DNA of 64,000 nucleotides from Modestobacter sp. DSM 44400 (GTDB lineage Bacteria > Actinomycetota > Actinomycetes > Mycobacteriales > Geodermatophilaceae). The position numbers were made by a program, and so were the translations under genes. The notes beneath the pieces are model-generated. The model ran no database searches. It saw only the letters and a list, made by a program, of their open reading frames with translations, and was not told the origin of the DNA. Shown here piece by piece: positions 47,358-55,247 of the stretch. The DNA is taken from the NCBI RefSeq assembly GCF_900107175.1, contig NZ_FNOZ01000004.1, positions 62,001-126,000 on the forward strand, given 5' to 3'. The first letter of the stretch is position 1, and the number at the start of each line of letters is the position of its first letter.

Positions 47358-47439
47358 CCGGTCCACGTTACGTCGCCGCGCTGCGAGGGCGCTGCTGAGG
47401 CGGGAAGGCGCGCACTCACTTCTCTGCGACCATTCCCCC

Positions 47440-47961
47440 GTGCCCGCCCTCGACGACCCGCAGACCCGCGCCGCGCTGGCCGCGCTCCGGGTGGGTGCGC
47501 TGCGCTGGCTCGGGGGCGGGGTGGTCGCCGTCGTCCTCGGGGCGCTGCTGACCGTGGCCGCCGTCCGGATCGCCCGGGATAGTGGAGAGCCGCTCCCCGG
47601 CGTCGGGCTCGCGGTGGTCGCCCTGGTCTTCGGCGGCCTGGCCGCCGCCGTCGTCGGGCTGGGCTCGCTGCTGCGCGCCCGCCGCTGGACCGCGGCGCTG
47701 TCGGGCACCTCCTGGCGGCTCGGCCGGCTGCGGGTGGCCGGCGCGGCCGCGCTGGCGATCGAGCCGCTCGGCTTCGACGAGCTGAGCGACGTGCCGCTGC
47801 GTGTGCAGCTCCTGTCCACCGCCGTCTGGCGGACCCGCGCGGTACAGCGGCTGGCCGAGGCCACCGTCTCCTACGCCCCGGTCTCGGCCCGGGAGTGGGT
47901 GCTCACCGCCGACGGCGCCGGCACCGTCTTCGGGGCCCGGACGGCCGGTCGGAAGCGCTGA
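47440..47961 (+). CDS. Membrane protein with two N-terminal helices and a cytoplasmic domain
   Basis: 173 aa from GTG 47440, not recognised. Two transmembrane helices (LGGGVVAVVLGALLTVAAVRI and LAVVALVFGGLAAAVVGLGSLL) are followed by a soluble part (RRWTAALSGTSWRLGRLRVAGAAALAIEPLGFDE ... VLTADGAGTVFGAR). GACCAT lies 6 nt before the GTG, consistent with leaderless expression. It is divergent from the helicase-associated gene. Confidence 0.7.
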   Translation: MPALDDPQTRAALAALRVGALRWLGGGVVAVVLGALLTVAAVRIARDSGEPLPGVGLAVVALVFGGLAAAVVGLGSLLRARRWTAALSGTSWRLGRLRVAGAAALAIEPLGFDELSDVPLRVQLLSTAVWRTRAVQRLAEATVSYAPVSAREWVLTADGAGTVFGARTAGRKR

Positions 47962-48078
47962 CCGCAACTCGCGGACGACACGGTCTGGTGGACATCGCGC
48001 GTGCCTGGTGGACTGCACGGGAAGATGGACGCCGATGCGCCCCGGCGGACCGGGCAGCGCGCGGCAACTGGAGGCGAC

Positions 48079-48300
48079 ATGGCAAAGCGCAAGGACAAGC
48101 ACGCTCACCTGGTCGAGCCCACCTGGGGCGAGTCCGAGGGTGGCGGCCCGCCGCTGACCGAACTGGTCAGCGAGATGGCCGGTGGGCCCTCGCCGTTCGG
48201 CGAGGATCACGCCTTTCCGCTCCCGCCGGACAAGCTGCGCTACGCCCACCCGACCGACAAGCCCAACCGGGCCGGCCTGATGGCGGGCGAGGGCGCGTGA
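48079..48300 (+). CDS. Small conserved-looking hydrophilic protein
   Basis: 73 aa: [21 protein letters not shown], then [34 protein letters not shown] 48079 with GGAGG 7 nt upstream. The regular codon bias and hydrophilic, Pro/His-rich composition indicate a real gene, but no family was recognised. It overlaps the next short ORF by 4 bp and so heads an operon with the acyl-CoA synthetase. Confidence 0.65.
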   Translation: MAKRKDKHAHLVEPTWGESEGGGPPLTELVSEMAGGPSPFGEDHAFPLPPDKLRYAHPTDKPNRAGLMAGEGA

Positions 48301-48380
48301 GCGCGAAGACGACGCCCTCGCGAACATCGCAGGGAGCGCCAGCAACCGAGGAGCGGAACGAGGGCGGAGTCGAGCAATGA
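48297..48380 (+). CDS. Putative 27-aa coupling peptide between two genes
   Basis: GTG 48297 overlaps the stop of the 73-aa gene (GTGA), and its own stop overlaps the ATG of the acyl-CoA synthetase (ATGA at 48377). The peptide [20 protein letters not shown] is hydrophilic. Unbroken overlap at both ends argues for a translated coupling ORF, but it could equally be chance. Confidence 0.35.
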   Translation: MSAKTTPSRTSQGAPATEERNEGGVEQ

Positions 48381-50035
48381 GCAAGGCCCCCGCGCTGCCG
48401 TCCTACAGCAGCGGAACCTCCACCGTGCCGCTGCTCGGCGACACGATCGGGGCGAATCTCGACCGGACGGCGGCGCGGGTGGGCGACCACGAGGCGCTGG
48501 TCGAGTGCTCCACCGGCCGCCGCTGGAGCTATCCCGAGCTGGTCGCCGAGGTCGACGCATGCGCGCTGGGCCTCGATGCGCTCGGTGTCGGCAAGGGCGA
48601 CCGGGTCGGCATCTGGGCACCGAACTGCGCCGAGTGGGTCTTCGTCCAGTACGGGACGGCGAAGCTCGGCGCGGTGATGGTCAACATCAACCCCGCCTAC
48701 CGCACACACGAACTCGGGTTCGTGCTGCGTCAGGCCGGCATCTCGCTGCTCGTGGCCGCCCCGGCTCACCGGACCAGCGACTACCGGGCGATGGTCGACG
48801 AGGTGCGCGGCGAGTGCCCCGAGCTGCGCACGGTGGTCTACCTCGGCGAGCCGGAGTGGCAGCAGCTGTTGGAGACCGGCCGCGCCGGCGACCGGGCCCG
48901 GCTGGCCGAGCGGGAGACCCAGCTGTCGGCCGACGACCCGATCAACATCCAGTACACGTCAGGGACGACGGGTTTCCCCAAGGGCGCCACGCTCACCCAC
49001 CACAATTTGCTCAACAACGGGTTCTTCGTGGGCGAGGGCTGCGGCTACACCGAGGCCGACCGGGTGTGCATCCCGGTGCCCTTCTACCACTGCTTCGGCA
49101 TGGGCATGGGCAACATCGGCTGCACCTCGCACGGCGCGACGATGGTCATCCCGGCCCCGGCCTTCGACCCGGTCGCGACCCTGCGGGCGGTGCAGGAGGA
49201 GCGGTGCACGTCGCTCTACGGCGTCCCGACGATGTTCATCGCCGAACTCGCGCTGCCCGACTTCGCCTCCTACGACCTGTCCAGCCTGCGCACCGGGATC
49301 ATGGCCGGCTCATCGTGCCCGGTGGAAGTGATGAAGCGGGTGGTCGACGAGATGGGCATGGCGGAGGTGGCCATCTGCTACGGCATGACCGAGACCTCGC
49401 CGGTGTCCACCCAGACCGGCGCGGACGACGACCTTGATCGCCGCACCGCCACGGTCGGTCGGGTGCACCCGCACCTGGAAGTGAAGGTCGTCGATCCCGG
49501 CACCGGCCTGACAGTTCCGCGGGGAGAGACCGGTGAGTTCTGCACCCGCGGCTACTCGGTGATGCTGGGCTACTGGCAGGAACCGGAGAAGACCGCCGAG
49601 GTGCTCGACGCCGCGCGCTGGATGCACACCGGCGACCTGGCGGTGATGGACGAGGAGGGCTACCTCAACATCGTCGGGCGGATCAAGGACATGGTCATCC
49701 GCGGCGGGGAGAACCTCTACCCGCGGGAGATCGAGGAGTTCCTCTACACCCACCCCGACGTCGTCGACGCGCAGGTGATCGGCGTCCCCGACGAGCGGTA
49801 CGGTGAGGAGCTGATGGCCTGGGTCCGGCTGCGTGAGGGCGCCGAGCCGATGACCGCCGAGTCGTTGCGCACCTGGTGCGCAGGCAAGCTGGCGCACTAC
49901 AAGGTCCCGCGTTACGTCAAGGTCGTCGAGGCCTTCCCGATGACGGTCACCGGCAAGGTGCGCAAGATCGAGATGCGCGAGGTCGCCGTCGGAGAGCTGG
50001 GGCTGCAATCGGCGGCCGCGCACCGCTTCGCCTGA
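48377..50035 (+). CDS. Acyl-CoA synthetase (AMP-binding, FadD-like)
   Basis: 552 aa; activates fatty acids to acyl-AMP and then acyl-CoA. P-loop-like [18 protein letters not shown], adenine-binding [13 protein letters not shown], hinge [41 protein letters not shown] and the late Lys in [11 protein letters not shown] (catalytic Lys) are all complete. The [13 protein letters not shown] region and overall length resemble the short/medium-chain FadD35-like group. ATG 48377 overlaps the short upstream ORF. Confidence 0.92.
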   Translation: MSKAPALPSYSSGTSTVPLLGDTIGANLDRTAARVGDHEALVECSTGRRWSYPELVAEVDACALGLDALGVGKGDRVGIWAPNCAEWVFVQYGTAKLGAVMVNINPAYRTHELGFVLRQAGISLLVAAPAHRTSDYRAMVDEVRGECPELRTVVYLGEPEWQQLLETGRAGDRARLAERETQLSADDPINIQYTSGTTGFPKGATLTHHNLLNNGFFVGEGCGYTEADRVCIPVPFYHCFGMGMGNIGCTSHGATMVIPAPAFDPVATLRAVQEERCTSLYGVPTMFIAELALPDFASYDLSSLRTGIMAGSSCPVEVMKRVVDEMGMAEVAICYGMTETSPVSTQTGADDDLDRRTATVGRVHPHLEVKVVDPGTGLTVPRGETGEFCTRGYSVMLGYWQEPEKTAEVLDAARWMHTGDLAVMDEEGYLNIVGRIKDMVIRGGENLYPREIEEFLYTHPDVVDAQVIGVPDERYGEELMAWVRLREGAEPMTAESLRTWCAGKLAHYKVPRYVKVVEAFPMTVTGKVRKIEMREVAVGELGLQSAAAHRFA

Positions 50036-50038
50036 GGG

Positions 50039-50362
50039 TCAGATCTTCGCCCTGGCGCAGCCCGGGGCGAGCGTCGTGATCGCCTTGGACAGCAGGTTGC
50101 CGACCAGCACACAGACCACCGCGGCGAGCACCGCGTTGATCGTCTCGGCGATCTTCGGGTCCGCAGGGGTGAACAGGTCCTTGGTGAACCAGCCCAGCGA
50201 GTCGCGCACCCCCGAGGTGAACTCGACCAGCGGGTTCGTGGGGTTGGCCGCGAAGAACGTGAAGGCGGCGTAGACCACGATCAACCCGGCCACGAGCGAG
50301 GGCACCAGCCGGACGGCGGCGGCGAGCGGGGTCAGCAGCGAGGACGCAGCGCTGCGGATCAT
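50039..50362 (-). CDS. Small membrane protein, unknown
   Basis: 107 aa with two transmembrane helices (LVPSLVAGLIVVYAAFTFFA and TINAVLAAVVCVLVGNLLSKAI) separated by a hydrophilic loop (NPTNPLVEFTSGVRDSLGWFTKDLFTPADPKI). The ATG at 50362 precedes the first helix. No family recognised; the gene starts 58 bp downstream of the DUF202 pair on the same strand. Confidence 0.7.
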   Translation of the reverse strand: MIRSAASSLLTPLAAAVRLVPSLVAGLIVVYAAFTFFAANPTNPLVEFTSGVRDSLGWFTKDLFTPADPKIAETINAVLAAVVCVLVGNLLSKAITTLAPGCARAKI

Positions 50363-50420
50363 GGGGGCATCGTGCACCGGCGTGTGGCCCGGCACCAACG
50401 TCCCGGCGTCCGGGTGGATC

Positions 50421-50756
50421 TCAGCCCAGCCGCGCCAGCAGGTCGGCGCCGAGGGCACACACGGCGGCCAGCACGACCAGGCCGGTGCCCATCGCGGCGG
50501 TGCGCGGCGCGTGCCCCGGGCCGCCGGTCGTCGCCGCCCGCTGGCTGGAGCGCCGCCGGCGCGGGGTGAGCACGCCCAGCACGGTGAGGCCGGCGCCGGC
50601 GACCACGACCGTCGGGACGACGAGCACCAGTTCGCCCTGTGCGGCGGCGAGCCGCGCCAGCAGCCCGGCGACCAGCAGCACGCCCAGCCCGGTGCGTTGC
50701 CAGGCCAGCGCGGTACGGGCCGGCTGGGTCTCCCCGCCGCCCCGCGGCGCGCTCAT
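50421..50756 (-). CDS. DUF202 family membrane protein (second copy)
   Basis: 111 aa. RTALAWQRTGLGVLLVAGLLARLAAA is the YidH/DUF202 signature, followed by two further helices (VPTVVVAGAGLTVLGVL and GTGLVVLAAVCALGADLLA). It overlaps the upstream DUF202 gene by 4 bp, so the pair is coupled and may form a heteromer. Confidence 0.85.
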   Translation of the reverse strand: MSAPRGGGETQPARTALAWQRTGLGVLLVAGLLARLAAAQGELVLVVPTVVVAGAGLTVLGVLTPRRRRSSQRAATTGGPGHAPRTAAMGTGLVVLAAVCALGADLLARLG

Positions 50757-51121
50757 CCGCGCAACACCTCGGCCACGACCAGCACCAGCAGCGCCAGCAC
50801 CAGGACGGCGACCAGCCCGGTCACCCAGGCCGCGGCGGCGCTGACCGGCAGCGGCTGGTCCGCGACGATGGCCCGCTCGTTGCGCACGTAGCGGCGGTGG
50901 CCGGCCAGTGCGGTGACCAGCCCGCCCAGCAACAGGCCCACCGAGACGACCGGTCCACCGCCCGGGATCCCGAGATCGGGGACGAACTGGGTCATCGCCA
51001 CCCCACCGGCGACCAGGGCCAGCGCGGTGCGCAGCCACGCCAGCAGGGTGCGCTCGTTGGCCAGACTGAACCGGTAGTCCGGGTGCGGCGGGTGCGCGGG
51101 CGGGCCCGCCGGGGAGGACAC
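50753..51121 (-). CDS. DUF202 family membrane protein (YidH-like)
   Basis: 122 aa. FSLANERTLLAWLRTALALVAGGVAM is the diagnostic DUF202 opening; three helices in all (also VVSVGLLLGGLVTALAG and AWVTGLVAVLVLALLVLVVA). Function unknown. GTG 51121 has TACGCT 6 nt upstream, so leaderless. Longer than the second copy at its N-terminus. Confidence 0.88.
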   Translation of the reverse strand: MSSPAGPPAHPPHPDYRFSLANERTLLAWLRTALALVAGGVAMTQFVPDLGIPGGGPVVSVGLLLGGLVTALAGHRRYVRNERAIVADQPLPVSAAAAWVTGLVAVLVLALLVLVVAEVLRG

Positions 51122-51276
51122 CGCGTCAGCGTAGGTGTCCGCGGTGAAGCCCAGGCCCGGCAGCGGTCGTGCCGACTAACCTGGGGAGTGCGGCGACTGC
51201 GGGGGTTCCCCGGGTCGCCGCCGTCTCGGGCCACCCCGGTCCGGGGGTGGACGACGAGTGCGACCGAGGGATCAAC

Positions 51277-51660
51277 GTGCCCAGCGGCAAGGTGAAGTGG
51301 TTCAACGCGGAGAAGGGCTTCGGCTTCCTCGCCCACGACGGCGGCCCTGACGTGTTCGTGCACAGGGACGCCCTGCCGGCCGGGACCGCCGAGCTGAAGC
51401 CGGGTCAGCGGGTGGAGTTCGGCATCGTCCAGGGCCGTCGCGGTGACCAGGCGCTGCAGGTGCAGGTGCTGGACCCGCTGCCCTCGGCGGTCGCCGCCAC
51501 CCGCAAGAAGCCCGACGACCTGGTGCCGATCATCGAGGACCTGATCAAGCTGCTGGACGGCGTCTCCGAGGGTCTGCGCCACGGCCGGCACCCCGACAAG
51601 CAGATGGCCCGCAAGGTCGGCTCGGTGCTGCGCGCCGTCGCCGCCGACCTGGAGGGTTGA
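51277..51660 (+). CDS. Cold-shock domain protein with C-terminal helical extension
   Basis: 127 aa. GKVKWFNAEKGFGFLAHDGGPDVFVHRDALP carries intact RNP1 (KGFGFL) and RNP2 (VFVHRD). The extra 60 residues (DDLVPIIEDLIKLLDGVSEGLRHGRHPDKQMARKVGSVLRAVAADLE) are a predicted helical tail typical of the actinobacterial CspB group. GTG 51277 is chosen from the family start. Its neighbours DUF2771, MFS and DUF3027 form a conserved block. Contrast the broken copy at 20908. Confidence 0.93.
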   Translation: MPSGKVKWFNAEKGFGFLAHDGGPDVFVHRDALPAGTAELKPGQRVEFGIVQGRRGDQALQVQVLDPLPSAVAATRKKPDDLVPIIEDLIKLLDGVSEGLRHGRHPDKQMARKVGSVLRAVAADLEG

Positions 51661-51663
51661 GAA

Positions 51664-51820
51664 AGGACCTCCCTGCCCCCCACCGCTCGCAGGCTCGCGG
51701 CGGGACCCTGCAGGGAGGCCGCCTGCCCGCCACCGCTCGCAGGCTCGCGGCGGGACCCTGCAGGGAGGCCGCCGTCCTGCCCACCCCTCGCAGGCTCGGG
51801 GCGGACCCGGGACGGGGCCT
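51664..51820. repeat. Three tandem copies of the GC-rich hairpin repeat family
   Basis: A unit running from AAGGACC through CTCGCAGGCTCG to CCCTGCAGGGAGGCC (51664-51720) is followed by a nearly identical 50-bp copy (51721-51770) and a degenerate one (51771-51820). The same element appears singly at 59727-59782 and 61612-61669. Each unit has inner and outer complementary arms. It lies in the convergent gap between the cold-shock gene and DUF2771. Confidence 0.8.
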
Positions 51821-52313
51821 ACGGGCTGGTGCCCGTGGGAGTCCCGCCCCCGGCCCGGATGAAGCCCACCGGCCATGCCCCGGCCAGGCCGTTGCACGCG
51901 TCGGCGTCGCTGTCCTGGACGACGACCAGGTAGAAGGCCGATGGGGCGACGTCGGAGGTGTTGACCCCGTCGAACGCCGTGGTGTCCGGGTCGACCTCGA
52001 CCTCGCCGATCCGCTCCTTCAGCTTGTCGTCGAACACCTGCACGGCCCAGCCCGCCGCGGCCACCGCGTCGGACACGGTGAGGGTGATCGGGCTGTCCGG
52101 CGGGGCCTCGAGGATCGGCGGAGTGGTGTCGTAGCGCTGCCCGTCGCCGTTCAGGCAGTACTGCGTCGGGTCGACGTCCACGGTCTGGTCGCCCACCTGG
52201 ACGGTCACCGTCGGCGCGCCGGCCTCCGCGTCGTCCCCGGAGCCGCAGCCGCCGAGTGCGACGAGGCCGCCCAGCAGCACGACCCCGGCCAGCCCGCGTC
52301 CGGTCCCGGTCAC
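51819..52313 (-). CDS. DUF2771-like lipoprotein
   Basis: 164 aa. Signal peptide with lipobox LGGC (Cys near residue 22), then a single domain beginning PTVTVQVGDQTVDVDPTQYCLNGDGQRYDTTPPI and rich in aromatic/acidic positions. Family function unknown. GTG 52313 overlaps the MFS stop by 4 bp (GTGA), so it is coupled to the MFS gene upstream. Confidence 0.82.
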   Translation of the reverse strand: MTGTGRGLAGVVLLGGLVALGGCGSGDDAEAGAPTVTVQVGDQTVDVDPTQYCLNGDGQRYDTTPPILEAPPDSPITLTVSDAVAAAGWAVQVFDDKLKERIGEVEVDPDTTAFDGVNTSDVAPSAFYLVVVQDSDADACNGLAGAWPVGFIRAGGGTPTGTSP

Positions 52314-53893
52314 GCCCACCCCTCTTCCTCCTCGCGTGCCCGCCGGTCCGCCGCCGCGGCGGCGCGGTGCCGGCCCGCCAGGGTCACGCCCACGGCGAGC
52401 ACCAGCAGCGCCGCCGCCACGGTGAACCCCAGCCAGCCGATGGTCGGCAGGGCGATGCCCAGCACACCGCCGACGACCCAGGCCAGCTGGAGCGCCGTCT
52501 CGGAGCGGGCGAACGCAGATGCCCGCAGCAAATCGGACACCTCTCGCTGGATGATCGCATCCAGCGAGATCTTGCCCAGCGCGTTGGCCACTGCCGACAC
52601 CCCGGCGACCACGGCGGCCATCGGGAAGCTGTAGAGCGCCGCCGCCGCGACGGTCACCACGGCGGCACCGCCGGCCGACACCAGCACGACGGTGTCGGGG
52701 CTGACCGACTGCAGCCGCGAACCGACGGCGGTGCCGCCGAAGCTGCCCACGCCGGCCGCTGCGGCGATTCCCCCGAGCGCCGCGGTCGCCTCCCAGCCGT
52801 CGGCGACGGTGGCCTGCACCAGGAACGCGGAGAAGATGGTCAGGAAACCGCTGAGCCCACGCAGCGCCGCGGTCGCCCGCAACGCGGTGGCAACGTGCGG
52901 GCCGGCCGGCCGTCGGCGACGGCCTACCGTCGGGATCTCGGCGGTGGTGAAGACGTCGGCCGGCGCCTCGCCCACCGAGACGTCGACGTGCGCGGGCAGC
53001 CGGACGGCGAGCACGGTCGCGGTGGCGAACAGGGTGGCGGCGGCGCCGAGCTCCCATTCGAACCCGAGCACCGCTGCGAGGCCGGCGCCCAGCGCGCCCA
53101 GCACCGCGCCGGCGGCCAGGCCGAACACCGACAGCCGGGCGTTGGCCGAGGTGAGCGACAGCGCCCGGGGCAGCACGCGCGGAACCACCGCGGCGCGGAG
53201 CACGCTGAACCCCTTGGACAGCACCGGGACGCCGAGCGCCGCCGGGTACAGCGCCAGATCGTCGAAGTGGACGGCCATGAGCACCGCCAGCAGCGCCCGC
53301 CCGGCCAGGCTCGCGGCCAGCGCCCACCGCCGGCCGCGCTGCAGCCGGTCCAGCGCCGGGCCGATCACCGGCGCGAGCACGGCGAACGGCGCCATGGTGA
53401 CCAGCAGGTACAGGGCGACGTTGCCGCGTTGGGCGTCGGCGGGGGCGGCGAAGAAGAGCGTGCCGGCGAGCGACACGGCGATCATCGCGTCCCCGGCCGT
53501 GTGCAGAGCATTGACCCATACCAGCCCGGACAGCCCGCTCCCGCCGGCGCCGTCCGCCCGGCTGGCCGCCCGCACCCGGCGGACGGCGGCGCTGGTGAGC
53601 TCCCGGGTGCGGGCGGCCGCGACCCGGGTGACGGTGGGCGTGCGGGGTCTCGCACTCACGGCGGTGACAGCGGGCGGCACCGGATCTGCGGGCACCAAGG
53701 GCGGGACGGTCGGCACCCCGGCGAGCCTCGGGCTGTCGTCGCCGGGCGGTTGGGCGCCGGCGACCGGCAGCGGCCGGGTCCGGGGCCGCCGGACCCCCAG
53801 CGGCCGGGTCTCCGTCCCGGCCGCGGGGGCGCCCGGGGACCGGCGGGAGAGGCGGGGCCGCCGCCGTCCGCGCGGACCTGTGGACGGGCTCAC
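52310..53893 (-). CDS. MFS transporter with long cytoplasmic N-terminus
   Basis: 527 aa from GTG 53893 (CACGAT 6 nt upstream). About 120 Pro/Arg-rich residues precede twelve predicted helices (for example GNVALYLLVTMAPFAVLAPVIGPALDRL, the conserved MFS loop, and LSGFLTIFSAFLVQATVADG). Same position as a mycobacterial MFS gene next to DUF2771 and DUF3027. Substrate unknown. It is the first gene of a two-gene operon. Confidence 0.87.
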   Translation of the reverse strand: MSPSTGPRGRRRPRLSRRSPGAPAAGTETRPLGVRRPRTRPLPVAGAQPPGDDSPRLAGVPTVPPLVPADPVPPAVTAVSARPRTPTVTRVAAARTRELTSAAVRRVRAASRADGAGGSGLSGLVWVNALHTAGDAMIAVSLAGTLFFAAPADAQRGNVALYLLVTMAPFAVLAPVIGPALDRLQRGRRWALAASLAGRALLAVLMAVHFDDLALYPAALGVPVLSKGFSVLRAAVVPRVLPRALSLTSANARLSVFGLAAGAVLGALGAGLAAVLGFEWELGAAATLFATATVLAVRLPAHVDVSVGEAPADVFTTAEIPTVGRRRRPAGPHVATALRATAALRGLSGFLTIFSAFLVQATVADGWEATAALGGIAAAAGVGSFGGTAVGSRLQSVSPDTVVLVSAGGAAVVTVAAAALYSFPMAAVVAGVSAVANALGKISLDAIIQREVSDLLRASAFARSETALQLAWVVGGVLGIALPTIGWLGFTVAAALLVLAVGVTLAGRHRAAAAADRRAREEEEGWA

Positions 53894-53963
53894 CGGCCCA
53901 TCGTGCCGCACCGCCGGGACGGGGGTGGGCGCGCCGGCGGGGTCATCCGGGACACTGGAGTGC

Positions 53964-54794
53964 GTGTCCGACTCCCTGCACGCTGCTGCGCACGGCTCCA
54001 CCCCGGACGACGTCCTGGCTGCGGCCGTCGAACTGGCCCGCGCCGCCGCCGTCGACGTGGCCGGGGAGCCGGCCGGGGTGGGGGACCACCAGGGGGTGAC
54101 CGCCGAGCCGCTGGCCGACGACTTCGGGTTCGCGGCGGCGCTTCCGGCCGAGCAGTTCGGCGCGGTGGCCACGCACTCCTTCGCCGCCGCGCTGCCGGGC
54201 TACGTCGGTTGGCACTGGGCGGTCACCGTCGCCCGGGTACCCGGCGAGGACACCGTCACCGTCGACGAGGTCGTGCTGCTGCCCGGCGAGCAGGCGCTGC
54301 TGGCCCCGTCCTGGGTGCCCTGGCACGAGCGGCTGCGCCCCGGCGACCTGTCGGTGGGCGATGTCCTCCCCGCCACCGAGGACGACCCGCGGCTGGTGCC
54401 GGCCTACCTGGCCGACGACGACTCCGCCGACGACCCGGCCGGCCGGGTGGTCGCCCAGGAGATCGGCATCGGGCGCGAGCGGGTGCTGTCGGTCGAGGGC
54501 CGCGCCGAGGCGGTCGAGCGGTGGCGGGACGGCGACTTCGGGCCGGCCTCGGCCATGGCCCGGCATGCCCCCGCCCCGTGCGCGACCTGCGGGTTCTTCC
54601 TGCCGCTGGCCGGCTCCCTGCGGATGTCCATGGGCGCCTGCAGCAACGTCTACTCCCCGGCGGACGGGCGCGTCGTGACCGCCGACTACGGCTGCGGGGC
54701 GCACAGCCAGGCCAGCCTGGAGAACCCGGGTGAGCCGCCGGCCGAGGTCGTGACCTCCGCGCGCTACGACACCGCCGACTTCGACGTGCTCTGA
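53964..54794 (+). CDS. DUF3027 family protein
   Basis: 276 aa. PGYVGWHWAVTVARVPGEDTVTVDEVVLLPGEQALLAPSWVPWHERLRPGDLSVGDVLP and CATCGFFLPLAGSLRMSMGACSNVYSPADGRVV, with three conserved Cys, are the family landmarks. Soluble, possibly metal-binding; function unknown. GTG 53964 has GACACT 7 nt upstream. Divergent from the MFS gene and part of the conserved csp-DUF2771-MFS-DUF3027 block. Confidence 0.9.
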   Translation: MSDSLHAAAHGSTPDDVLAAAVELARAAAVDVAGEPAGVGDHQGVTAEPLADDFGFAAALPAEQFGAVATHSFAAALPGYVGWHWAVTVARVPGEDTVTVDEVVLLPGEQALLAPSWVPWHERLRPGDLSVGDVLPATEDDPRLVPAYLADDDSADDPAGRVVAQEIGIGRERVLSVEGRAEAVERWRDGDFGPASAMARHAPAPCATCGFFLPLAGSLRMSMGACSNVYSPADGRVVTADYGCGAHSQASLENPGEPPAEVVTSARYDTADFDVL

Positions 54795-54804
54795 CCCGCC
54801 CCCA

Positions 54805-54864
54805 GGCATAGGAAGCTCTACACCCAGTTTTGACCTCGAAAACGGGTGTAAAGCTTCCTATGCC
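54805..54864. terminator. 60-bp AT-richer palindrome between convergent genes
   Basis: Nested arms 54805-54817/54852-54864, 54819-54825/54844-54850 and GTTTT (54827-54831)/AAAAC (54839-54843) around a 7-nt loop. It lies between DUF3027 (+) and DUF2530 (-) and contrasts with the GC-rich surroundings. Probable bidirectional terminator. Confidence 0.75.
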
Positions 54865-54887
54865 TACACCCCGGGATCAGGCGACGG

Positions 54888-55097
54888 TCAGCGCTGGCCC
54901 TGCCGACGCATGATCAGCAGCCCCAGGCCGGCGAGGGCGATGGCGGCCACGCAGGTCCAGGTCCACACCGTGTCGACGCGGTCGCCGAGGACGAGCAGTA
55001 CCCCCAGGGCGAGGGCCCACAGCACGACGCCGGCCTGCACCACCCGGGCGGTGTCGACCTGCAGCGGCGGGGGAGACGGGCGGGACGGCGCGGGCAC
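54888..55097 (-). CDS. DUF2530 family small membrane protein
   Basis: 69 aa. PSPPPLQVDTARVVQAGVVLWALALGVLLVLGDRVDTVWTWTCVAAIALAGLGLLIMRRQ has the two-helix form of the family. GTG 55097 has TAAGGT 6 nt upstream. Function unknown; neighbour of the purine permease gene in many actinobacteria. Confidence 0.85.
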   Translation of the reverse strand: MPAPSRPSPPPLQVDTARVVQAGVVLWALALGVLLVLGDRVDTVWTWTCVAAIALAGLGLLIMRRQGQR

Positions 55098-55247
55098 GCC
55101 CCGACCTTAGGACGCCGCCGGGCGCCGGCGGGCCCTGCACCCCGCCACCGTGTGGCACGCTGTCGCCGCTCACAGCCGTCTGCGCGGTCGGTCCGGCGTG
55201 CTCAGTGCACGCCGGCACCGCCCATCCGCCGTTCCGGGGGTCCACCC

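Noticed and set aside
51664-51820. CRISPR array
   Set aside because: The tandem units have no unique spacers between them and no cas genes are present; they belong to the dispersed hairpin repeat family.
55193-55215. Possible purine riboswitch before the NCS2 permease
   Set aside because: Only one 9-bp hairpin is present; the conserved three-way-junction loops of purine aptamers are absent.
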